NCBI RefSeq assembly: GCF_020172665.1
Contig: NZ_CP083985.1
Span: forward strand, 31,060 to 95,059
DNA: 64,000 nt
Reading direction: 5' to 3'
From: [Mycobacterium] zoologicum
Lineage (GTDB): Bacteria; Actinomycetota; Actinomycetes; Mycobacteriales; Mycobacteriaceae
The translations under genes were made by a program, and so were the position numbers. Shown one piece after another: positions 27,548-35,104 of this stretch. A model generated the notes under the pieces. That model saw only the letters and a program-made list of their open reading frames with translations. It was not told the DNA's origin and made no database searches. The first letter of the stretch is position 1. Each line of letters begins with the position of its first letter.

Positions 27548-27940
27548 ATGACGGACACGGTGAAGGTGACGCTGGATCGTGACAGTGTCGCCATGGCCGA
27601 TGACGTTGAGTCCCATCGAGTTTTCTGGATCTTCAGCAGCTCGGCCACCATCGATGATCTGCTGGTCGAGATCTCGAATCACTACCTGCCCGAAGTCGCC
27701 GGACCAGCCGGGTGGTGTGTTGACGTCAACACCGACGACCAGGTCCGTTGCCGTCAGATCGGTGTGATCTATACCCGTGATGACCTCAGGCAGAAAGACC
27801 ACATCTGTAGATTGACCACCGGCACAACAACATTAGGGGAACTGGCGCGATTGGCTAACGTCCCCGACCTTGATGTGTACGCCCGGTATCTGAGGCGGGA
27901 CATGGGGCGCCCGGTTGCGCTGAGCGAAGTGACCGGGGGC
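27548..27940 (+). pseudogene. Hypothetical protein, probably the 5' part of a broken gene
   Basis: About 130 sensible residues (MTDTVKVTLDRDSVAMADDVESHRV to RPVALSEVTGG) are followed in the same frame by Arg/Pro-rich out-of-frame-like sequence up to 28363. Coding sense continues in another frame from about 27940 (next entry). The likely explanation is a frameshift near 27930-27945. The protein is not recognised. Confidence 0.4.
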
Positions 27941-28598
27941 CGACGTATTCATTGCTCGCAATTTTCACTTTCTCACCGACCTGCACTGCCGGGCCAGCAT
28001 GACCGTCGCCGCACAACTACTGGGAACCGAGACGGCGAAATACGAAGACCTCCAGGCAATGGCCGATACCGGCGACCGCCCTGCTGTGGTGACCCTGGCG
28101 ATGGTTCTCGCTGCGTTCGAGTGGAACACCGTCCGCGGCAGCTGGCGTGCCGGCGGATCTCCGTACCGCAGGCCCTATTTCGAGTTCCTCGCGAGTTGCG
28201 GCTATCGGCTCTCACCGATCGAACAGGTTATGGCCGACCACATCAGCGTCGAGCAATTGATGCTCACCCCCGACGACACGGCGAGACTCGACCGCATCCG
28301 GCTACTGCGAGATCAGCAGCATCAGCTGCGGATGAACCGCTACTACCGAAATGCGCTCAGTGAGGAGCAGTATCAGGCCGTGATCGGTTCCATCCACGCC
28401 GAACTCAGTGCTCTAGGTGAGGACTCCGGCCCCACGTTGGACACCAAGGCGGGCCGCCGACGAAGCCGTCGATTGGTGACCTGGGGGCCGCGGGTAGCAG
28501 TTGCTCAGTGGATTCGCTGGAGGCCGGGCAACCGGTCGAAGCCTCGGTCGAACGTCAGAATGCGGTCGATCCCGTTGGCCTGCATCGTCGCGGCGTGA
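27940..28598 (+). pseudogene. ParB-like C-terminal region, probably disconnected
   Basis: An open frame begins after TGA near 27930 and reads GADVFIARNFHFLTDLH before its first ATG at 27999 (MTVAAQLLGTETAKYEDL). The stretch YFEFLASCGYRLSPIEQVMA resembles C-terminal parts of ParB proteins of actinobacterial plasmids and islands. No ParB N-terminal domain is seen. Its last 94 bases overlap vapC on the other strand. It is either a short protein from ATG 27999 (199 residues) or a decayed partition gene. Confidence 0.35.
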
Positions 28599-28897
28599 AC
28601 GGCATCGCGAGCTCCCGCGCCCTCACGGACCAATTGGCGCGCCCGGTCCAGCACCGACCGATCGACGGCGCACAGCTCGTCGGCCAGCTCGTCGAGGAGG
28701 GTGAACCCCGCGTCGACCAGATCCGGCCGCGCCAGCCGGGTGTAGCGGTGTAGCACCTCCTGGTACACCCCAGTGTTCGTGACGAAGCGTTCATCAGCGA
28801 TGGTCAGCTCATCGAGGAGCACCCGGACTCGGGACTTGTTGGGGTGCTCGGCCCCCAACAGATACATCGGCACGATCGCGTCGATAAAGATGGTCAT
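28505..28897 (-). CDS. vapC: VapC-type PIN-domain toxin
   Basis: The 130-residue PIN protein has acidic residues at Asp6 (MTIFIDAIV), Glu near residue 46 (YQEVLHRY), Asp97 (ARDAVHAA) and Asp115/119 (FDRGFDRL), enough for the Mg2+ site of a VapC ribonuclease. VapC toxins cut tRNA or rRNA. The start ATG overlaps the stop of the upstream vapB (ATGA). Confidence 0.9.
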   Translation of the reverse strand: MTIFIDAIVPMYLLGAEHPNKSRVRVLLDELTIADERFVTNTGVYQEVLHRYTRLARPDLVDAGFTLLDELADELCAVDRSVLDRARQLVREGAGARDAVHAATMQANGIDRILTFDRGFDRLPGLQRIH

Positions 28898-29151
28898 TCG
28901 GGCAATTCCGTGGGGTAGCGCAGATCGTTGTCGGCAAGAAGCTCATCGATGTCGCCGGTGGGCCCATCGAATCGGGCCGCTGCCCGTATCGCCGCGAGCT
29001 TGCGGGCCAGCCGAAGATCCGAGCTCTCCTCGGGGGCGGCGCGCAGTTTGCGGCGCACCCATGCCGACACCGACTCCCCTCGCCGGGCCGCCTGCACGAC
29101 GAGCGCCTCATATTCGGCGTCGTCGACAATCACCTGGAGTCGCCTACTCAT
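28894..29151 (-). CDS. vapB: VapB-type antitoxin
   Basis: The 85-residue protein begins MSRRLQVIVDDAEYEALVVQAARRGESVSAWVRRKL, a ribbon-helix-helix DNA-binding domain, and ends with an acidic stretch likely to bind VapC. ATG at 29151 is preferred over an ATG 36 nt upstream, which would add MACLEYSKYTHH and run over the operator. Confidence 0.85.
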   Translation of the reverse strand: MSRRLQVIVDDAEYEALVVQAARRGESVSAWVRRKLRAAPEESSDLRLARKLAAIRAAARFDGPTGDIDELLADNDLRYPTELPE

Positions 29152-29156
29152 GTGAT

Positions 29157-29177
29157 GAGTATACTTTGAGTACTCAA
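29157..29177. promoter_or_regulatory. vapBC operator
   Basis: TTGAGTACTCAA (29166-29177) is a perfect 12-bp palindrome, next to a related GAGTATAC (29157-29164), directly upstream of vapB. This is the usual position for VapB/VapBC autoregulation. Confidence 0.6.
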
Positions 29178-29264
29178 GACACGCCATGGGGCATCGGGCC
29201 GCCTTGTCGACCGCGGCGAACTGAGATCAGCCCGCAGAAGCTTCCGCTGTCTCGCCACCGGCCG

Positions 29265-29395
29265 CTACGGCAACTTCTGCAGCCCGGCGCCGGTGAGCAG
29301 GTATTCGGCGGCCATCCTGGACGGGTCGGTGCGGATCAGCTCCACCAGGGCGGTCCCGGCGATTTCGGGGGTCAGCAGTTCGCCCAACTGATGAT
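29265..29395 (-). pseudogene. SDR-type C-terminal fragment
   Basis: The minus strand encodes about 42 residues, LGELLTPEIAGTALVELI then MAAEYLLTGAGLQKLP and stop (29265-29267), like the end of a short-chain dehydrogenase. No N-terminal part is present. The rest of 29188-29600 holds nothing recognisable. Confidence 0.4.
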
Positions 29396-29600
29396 CAGCA
29401 CCACTGTGCTGCCGGTGCTGGTCACCGAATATCGAGGTCGGCCTGGACGGGAGTCTTCGCTGCGCAGGTGACCGTCGAACGGTACGGGTTCAGACACTGA
29501 CTGCTGTCGCACGCACGTGGTCGTGGTGCGCATTGTGATCGCCGGCAACCTCGTCGCAACGGACCCGGAGGGCCTCGTCCGAATGCCTGGTGGGGGCGGC

Positions 29601-29861
29601 TCAGTCCGTCAGGTGCGTGTCGAAGCAGCGCTCGGGGGCGGTGGTCGGGAACGTTCCGGGAGGGCCGGGCAGGTAGGCCGCCGGCCAACACTGCCAGCCC
29701 GGTGAGTGTGGTTGGGCGACACCGATGCGGATGCGTTGGACGAACTCGCCGGCCTCGGCGGCGTTGAGCCGGACCTGCGCGTTGATCTGGTCGACGACCT
29801 GCTCAGCGGGCAGGCCGTCGGCGAGTATCACGTCGAGGATCTTCCAGTGGTGACTTCTCAT
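29601..29861 (-). CDS. Small hypothetical protein
   Basis: The 86-residue protein begins MRSHHWKILDVILADGLPAEQVVDQINAQVRLNAAEAGEFV and ends with a Pro/Trp-rich tail. It is not recognised. A clear AAGGAG lies 9 nt before ATG 29861, which supports translation. It is divergent from the gene at 30035. Confidence 0.5.
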   Translation of the reverse strand: MRSHHWKILDVILADGLPAEQVVDQINAQVRLNAAEAGEFVQRIRIGVAQPHSPGWQCWPAAYLPGPPGTFPTTAPERCFDTHLTD

Positions 29862-30034
29862 CGCGAAGCTCCTTCTCTCACAGAGCGCCACGCCTGCAGG
29901 AGCTCGATCCTGCCACCGACCGCCCAACGGTTGTGGCAATAGTAAACGCGATTGTCGGAGGGTCCCAGGGCCGCCTGACCCATCTTCGATTTCATAGTTG
30001 ACTCTATAACATAATCACCTCTATTTTTAAGACC

Positions 30035-31270
30035 ATGACCGAGACCCACAGCCGATACGCCTCGCTGTCCCGCCACGAGCTGGCGATTCTGATACCCGAA
30101 CTGCTGCTCATCGGCCACATGATCGACCGCTCCGGGATGGCCTACTGCATTCAGCACTTCGGCCGGGAGGAGATGCTGCAGATCGCCATCGAGGAATGGT
30201 CCGGTGCCAGCCCTGCCTACACCCAGCGGATGCAGCGCGCTCTGGGCTTCGAAGGTGATGATGTGCCAACGATTTTCAAGGGAATGCAGTTCGACATCGG
30301 GTCGCCGCCACAGTTCATGGACTTCCGCTACACCGTCTATGACCGCTGGCACGGCGAGTTCGAAACCGCCAGCTGCGGCGCACTGCTCGACGTGGAGCCG
30401 ATGGGCGAGGAGTACGTCTTCGGCATGTGTCACACCATTGAAGACCCGACGTTCGACGCCACCGCGGTCGCCACCAACGTCCATGCGCAGTGCCGCCCGG
30501 TGCACCGCCCACCCCGCGTTCCGTCCGAGCGGGTCCCGCACTGTTGCTGGACGGTCCGCATCGATCCCTCCTACCCGGCGGTCGAGCCCATCCCCGCGCT
30601 GCGTCTGGTGCGCGAAACACGTGCTGCCAAATGGGAACTCGACGCGATTGATTCCGCTGAGGAGGGCGCGGCCGACTATTCGGGGCCGCTGTTGTCCGAC
30701 ATCGACTTCGGCGCGTTCTCGCACTCGGCGCTGGTGCGGTTGGCTGACGAGGTGTGCCTGCAGATGCACCTGCTGTACCTGTCTTTCGCGATCGCGGTGC
30801 GTGCCCGAGCCGGATCGGATACCGGCCTGGCGACGTCGGTGTGTACCAGTCAGCTGACGGGTCTGGCCGGTCTGGCGGCCGCCCGATTGCATCGCGCGTT
30901 CTCGTTGCCGCCCGGCGTCGACGGGGCGCTACAGGTGCTTCGGCTGCATCCGCTGTTCAATCCGCTCGGCTATGTCGATGCCGAGCTGACCGACAGCGGC
31001 CTGGTTGTGCACCGGTCGCCCGCGCATGACGATGGCTCGTGGATCTCGCTGTGTTCACCGGAGTCCACCCGGCCGCTGGAGGCGATCGCCACCGCAGTGG
31101 ATCGTCGCCTGCGGGTGAATGTCACTGGTACCAGCACAGATTGGACGCTGGAACTGGCGAAGGCCGACACCGCGGCGGCCGACCTGCCCGAGGTGTCGGT
31201 GATCAACTTCAGCGGCGGCTCGACATTCCAATTCCGGACCAGGAGATCGCTCCCGCTCACCGTGGTGTGA
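30035..31270 (+). CDS. Conserved hypothetical protein, possibly ATC-hydrolase-like
   Basis: The 411-residue protein has an N-terminal half (ELLLIGHMIDRSGMAYCIQHFGREEMLQIAIEEW, then MCHTIEDPTFDATAVATN) reminiscent of L-2-amino-thiazoline-4-carboxylate hydrolase-like proteins. The C-terminal half (about residues 200-411) is not recognised. The resemblance is weak. ATG 30035 lies after an A+T-rich stretch (29997-30030), which is a likely promoter region. No neighbour suggests a function. Confidence 0.55.
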   Translation: MTETHSRYASLSRHELAILIPELLLIGHMIDRSGMAYCIQHFGREEMLQIAIEEWSGASPAYTQRMQRALGFEGDDVPTIFKGMQFDIGSPPQFMDFRYTVYDRWHGEFETASCGALLDVEPMGEEYVFGMCHTIEDPTFDATAVATNVHAQCRPVHRPPRVPSERVPHCCWTVRIDPSYPAVEPIPALRLVRETRAAKWELDAIDSAEEGAADYSGPLLSDIDFGAFSHSALVRLADEVCLQMHLLYLSFAIAVRARAGSDTGLATSVCTSQLTGLAGLAAARLHRAFSLPPGVDGALQVLRLHPLFNPLGYVDAELTDSGLVVHRSPAHDDGSWISLCSPESTRPLEAIATAVDRRLRVNVTGTSTDWTLELAKADTAAADLPEVSVINFSGGSTFQFRTRRSLPLTVV

Positions 31271-31385
31271 GCCGACGGCGATCTTGTTGACTCACCGCCA
31301 TGCCACCCATCCGCCAAAGCTGGACGGCCGTCCATATCATCGAGGGGCTTCGGCCTGAGCCGATGACGACGTAGGGTCGGTGGCC

Positions 31386-31961
31386 ATGGCAATTCTGACG
31401 TGGCTTGGAGTGCCGGGCGACGAGCAAGCGTGGACCGCACTGGGATTCACGGTCAACGAAGGATCGGTCCAAATCGGTCGGGTGTGCTGCGAGCTCACCC
31501 GCGATCGTTCTTGGGGTTTCGATGAAATCTACGGCGAGGTAACACCTCTCGAGGTGCCGACTGCGATGCTGCCAGCGATGACCGGACCCGCGCACCACCC
31601 ATGTGGCGTGACACACGTCGACCATGTCGTATACGCGGTCCGCGACTTGGATACGGCAACCACCGCTCTGACCGCGGCGTTGGGCACTGCGCCACGACGA
31701 CGCTTTCATCCGCGCGGCCCGAAAGGTCCCGAAATGGCGTTCTACCGCGCCGGTGAGGCATTTATCGAAGTGGTGGCCACCGCAACGGCGCCTTCGCTGA
31801 TCGGGTTGGCTTTGTGGACGGCTGATCTGGATGCCACCGTCACCGCGATCCGTGCGGCAGGTGGTCCGATCGGTGATCCAAAGCCTGCCGTCCAAGGCGG
31901 TCGCATCGCGACCGTAGGGCACGGCCACCTCGACTGGGGTCTTGCCATTATGGGACGGTAG
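31386..31961 (+). CDS. VOC/glyoxalase-like protein
   Basis: The 191-residue protein contains THVDHVVYAVRDLDTATTALTAALG (about residues 77-101), a typical beta-alpha-beta-beta-beta start of a VOC domain, and a later GLALWTADLDATVTAIRAAGG (about 139-159) starting a second half. VOC proteins include glyoxalases, extradiol dioxygenases and resistance proteins; the reaction is unknown. ATG 31386 is preferred to GTG 31380. Confidence 0.7.
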   Translation: MAILTWLGVPGDEQAWTALGFTVNEGSVQIGRVCCELTRDRSWGFDEIYGEVTPLEVPTAMLPAMTGPAHHPCGVTHVDHVVYAVRDLDTATTALTAALGTAPRRRFHPRGPKGPEMAFYRAGEAFIEVVATATAPSLIGLALWTADLDATVTAIRAAGGPIGDPKPAVQGGRIATVGHGHLDWGLAIMGR

Positions 31962-31999
31962 TTGGTCTCAGGGTCGCGTCACCCCGGTAACCTCGATGA

Positions 32000-32926
32000 G
32001 TGCATGCTTCAACTGCCGGCGATGCTCCCAGGCCGATCGTTCTCGATGTGGAGGGCTCCGGTGTCCAGCCGCCGGTAGCCCCGCGGGTGCGCCGGTTGTT
32101 CTGGCTGCTGGAGCGAGTCGCGCCCGCGATCGGGTCGCGGTGGGCTCTTGAATTGTGGTGCACTCCACCGGTAATCGAGTCCAGCTTGCGTATGCCCCCC
32201 GGCGTGAAGCCCGGCGAGCCGCTGGAAGCGCATTGGAACGGACACCGGATCGTCGGCGAGGCCTGGGGCGAGGGGCCGCTGGTCTATCTGGTGCACGGCT
32301 GGGGTGGACGCCGCCCACACCTGGGGATGTTCATCAAGCCGCTCGTCGAATCCGGCCACCGGGTTATCGCCTTCGACCTGCCCAGCCACAACGAGTCCGA
32401 GCCGGGTGCACTGGCCCCCGGTCGCACCACCGCCATCGAGTGCGCGGAGGCGGTTGCCGCCATGATCCGCACGCACGGGCCGGCCCGCGCGGTCGTCGCG
32501 CACTCGCTGGGGTCCAATGCGACCGCGTTCGCGGTGTCGTGGGGCGCGACGGTCGAGCGGTTGGTGTTCCTCGCGCCGATGGGTGAGTTCCCGATCTACC
32601 TGGATCTCTTTGCCGCGCGCCACAACTTCGGCCGACGGATACGCGCCGGCCTGCATCGACGCCTCGAACGCCGGATCGGCATGCCCCTGGAGGACACCAA
32701 CATGGTCCGGATCGCCGAGCACACCGACTATCCGCCGCTGCTGCTCATCCACGACCCCGATGACCCCGACACCCCCTATGCGACGAGCGAGAAGGTCGTC
32801 GCGTCGTGGCCGGGCGCCCGCTTGATGACGACGTCGGGACTCGGCCGGCTGGCACACTTCCGAATCTTGCGGCACCGCGTCGCGATTCGCGCCGGCGTCG
32901 ACTTCATCGGGCCCGCGCCGGCCTGA
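32000..32926 (+). CDS. Alpha/beta hydrolase
   Basis: The 308-residue protein has VYLVHGWGGRRPHLG (oxyanion region, about residues 95-109), FDLPSHNESEPG and the nucleophile elbow VVAHSLGSNA (about 167-176, Ser). An Asp in LIHDPDDPDTPY and a late His in LAHFRIL complete a likely triad. The GTG start at 32000 is weakly supported. It is convergent with the topoisomerase genes. The substrate is unknown. Confidence 0.75.
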   Translation: MHASTAGDAPRPIVLDVEGSGVQPPVAPRVRRLFWLLERVAPAIGSRWALELWCTPPVIESSLRMPPGVKPGEPLEAHWNGHRIVGEAWGEGPLVYLVHGWGGRRPHLGMFIKPLVESGHRVIAFDLPSHNESEPGALAPGRTTAIECAEAVAAMIRTHGPARAVVAHSLGSNATAFAVSWGATVERLVFLAPMGEFPIYLDLFAARHNFGRRIRAGLHRRLERRIGMPLEDTNMVRIAEHTDYPPLLLIHDPDDPDTPYATSEKVVASWPGARLMTTSGLGRLAHFRILRHRVAIRAGVDFIGPAPA

Positions 32927-32956
32927 AACAGCCCGCGGTCGGTAGGTCTCGGGCCG

Positions 32957-35095
32957 CTATCCCGCCGGTGTCACGTCCACACCGGCGCCCTTGATCGACG
33001 CCTTGGCCCGGTTCTCGGCCCGCACCCGCTTGCTGCCCCGCACGTACCCGGCCGCCGATATCGACGCCGCGAGCAGGGCGGCCTCGCCCTTGACGAACGG
33101 GTGGAATCCGACGCCCGAACCGCCGCGGCCCTTCACCGGGATATCGGCGACTTCGGTTACCTTCCAACTCTTTTCGGCGAGCGACAGGATGGCTTCGCCG
33201 TTCTCGCACGAAACAGGAAGTGCCGCGATCACCTCGTCGTCGTCGGCCGCCAGTTTCACCCCGGCGACACCGTTGCCGGCAGCGCCCTGCGGATTCACCG
33301 CGGCCGGGTCGATCCGCAGGATCTTGCCGCGGCGGGTCACCAGCGCCAGGTGGTGGCCCTCGGCCAGCACCCCGGAGCGCAGCAGGCCGGTGATGTCCGG
33401 TGCCACCGGAATGTCGCGGATCTTGTAGGGCAGCCCGCCACCGGTGGTGAACTTGATCCGGCCGTCGGTCCACACCGCCCACCCCAGGCCCGAGCTGAGC
33501 AGTTCGCCGTGGCTGTCGGAGAACACGCCCCGGTCATCGAGCCGCCAGGAGGCGTTGACCTTGCGCTCGCGGGGCGCGTTCTCGTCGGCGCCCGCAGTGA
33601 TCGGAGTCGCCTCGGCGTCCAGCACGGTACGGCGGTCGAACTCGGGGCCCTTGAACAGTTTCGCGGTCTCCACCAGTTCCTTGTCGATCACCGCCCGCCG
33701 CGCATCGGGGTTGGAAACCAGTTCGGTCAGCTCGGCGAACTCGGCATCCAGCTTCTCCGCCTCCGCCCGAAGTTCGATCACGTCCAGCTTGGTCAACCTG
33801 CGGAGCTGAAGTCCCAGAACGTAGTTGGCCTGCTCCTCGTCGATCTTGAACCGCTCCTGCAGGCCCCGGCGGGCGTCGTCGACGGTGTCCGAACCGCGGA
33901 TGACCGCCACTGCGGCGTCGATATCGAGGTGGATGGTCATCAGGCCGGCCACCAGATGCCGACGGGCGGTGACCTTTTCCAGCCGGTACTCGCTGCGGTG
34001 CAGCACCACCGAATCGCGCAGCTGCAGGAAGGCGGCGATCAGTTCGCGCACCGACCACCAGCGCGGTACCCGGTTCTCGTCGAGGGCGACCAGGCTGGCG
34101 GCGAATGTCGACTCCAGCGGGGTCAGGGCCAGCAGTTGGTCGCGGATCTGCTCGGCACTGTGGCCGCGTTTGGCGGTGACGACGATTCGCAGTCCGTTGC
34201 GCCGGTCGGTCAGATCCGACATGTCGGCGACCCCGGCCAGCTCACCGGATTCGACCAGCGCCCGGATCCGGTCCTGCACAGTCGAACTGGCGACACCGGG
34301 CGGCAGTTCGGTGACAATGACGTTCTTCCCGTCGACGGACACGGTACCGCGCACCGTGAACGCACCCCGGCCGGTGGTGATGTACTCACGCAGCCCGGTA
34401 GTGCCGACCACCGTCGACCCGCAGCCCCAGTCGGGACCGGGAATGAGTTTCACCAACCGGTCGTCGGTCATGTTCGGCCGGGCCAGCAGCGCCCGACAGG
34501 CGGCCATGATCTCGCGGGGATTGTGCGCGGGCACCTTGGTGGCCCACCCCTCGGCGATACCGACGGCGCCGTTGCACAGCAGCACCGGCCACTGGGCCGG
34601 CAGCATCGTCGGCTCGGTCCACTCACCGTCGAAGGTCGCCACCATCGGCACCGCATGGTCGTCGAGTTCGGCGGTCAGTGCCGCACCCGGTGCCGACAAC
34701 CGCATCTCGGTGTAGCGGTCCGCGGCGGGGATGTCCCCCTGAATGCGGGGGAATGCTCCTTGGCCGTCAATGACTTTCACCCGTTGGAACTCCGCGGCCA
34801 TCAGTGCCGCCGCCCCGTACATCGACGCGCCGCCGTGCGGGTGCAGGTTCCCGGTGACCGCCGAGCAGACCTTCGAGGACTTCTGGGGTTTGTTGCCGGG
34901 CAGCAGCTTCGAGTCGTGCATCTGGTAGAGCAGGCGCCGCTGTCCGGGCTTGAGTCCGTCGAAGGCGGACGGGATCGCGCGATCGCTGACGCTGTAGAGC
35001 GCGAAGGTCAGCTGGAAGTGGTTCCAGTAGTCATCGGCGCTCTGGTCGAGGACCAGGTCGGGATTCTGTTCGGGAACGTCCAGGGTGGCGGTCAC
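32957..35095 (-). CDS. Type II topoisomerase subunit A (GyrA/ParC-like, TopoNM type)
   Basis: The 712-residue protein has the DNA cleavage core: LKPGQRRLLYQM, HPHGGASMYGAAALMA and the catalytic Tyr near residue 128 (ADRYTEMRLS). It is shorter than GyrA. It pairs with the ATPase gene 9 nt upstream. Mycobacteria have gyrase elsewhere (gyrBA near dnaA), so this second pair corresponds to the atypical two-subunit topoisomerase described in M. smegmatis (TopoN/TopoM), reported to have unusual positive supercoiling activity. Orthology is inferred from pair structure and divergence from gyrase. Confidence 0.85.
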   Translation of the reverse strand: MTATLDVPEQNPDLVLDQSADDYWNHFQLTFALYSVSDRAIPSAFDGLKPGQRRLLYQMHDSKLLPGNKPQKSSKVCSAVTGNLHPHGGASMYGAAALMAAEFQRVKVIDGQGAFPRIQGDIPAADRYTEMRLSAPGAALTAELDDHAVPMVATFDGEWTEPTMLPAQWPVLLCNGAVGIAEGWATKVPAHNPREIMAACRALLARPNMTDDRLVKLIPGPDWGCGSTVVGTTGLREYITTGRGAFTVRGTVSVDGKNVIVTELPPGVASSTVQDRIRALVESGELAGVADMSDLTDRRNGLRIVVTAKRGHSAEQIRDQLLALTPLESTFAASLVALDENRVPRWWSVRELIAAFLQLRDSVVLHRSEYRLEKVTARRHLVAGLMTIHLDIDAAVAVIRGSDTVDDARRGLQERFKIDEEQANYVLGLQLRRLTKLDVIELRAEAEKLDAEFAELTELVSNPDARRAVIDKELVETAKLFKGPEFDRRTVLDAEATPITAGADENAPRERKVNASWRLDDRGVFSDSHGELLSSGLGWAVWTDGRIKFTTGGGLPYKIRDIPVAPDITGLLRSGVLAEGHHLALVTRRGKILRIDPAAVNPQGAAGNGVAGVKLAADDDEVIAALPVSCENGEAILSLAEKSWKVTEVADIPVKGRGGSGVGFHPFVKGEAALLAASISAAGYVRGSKRVRAENRAKASIKGAGVDVTPAG

Positions 35096-35104
35096 GTTCG
35101 TCTC

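Noticed and set aside
29858..30892. 344-residue minus-strand open frame opposite the gene at 30035
   Set aside because: Antisense shadow of a well-supported gene; its composition (His/Arg/Gln-rich) is typical of such shadows.
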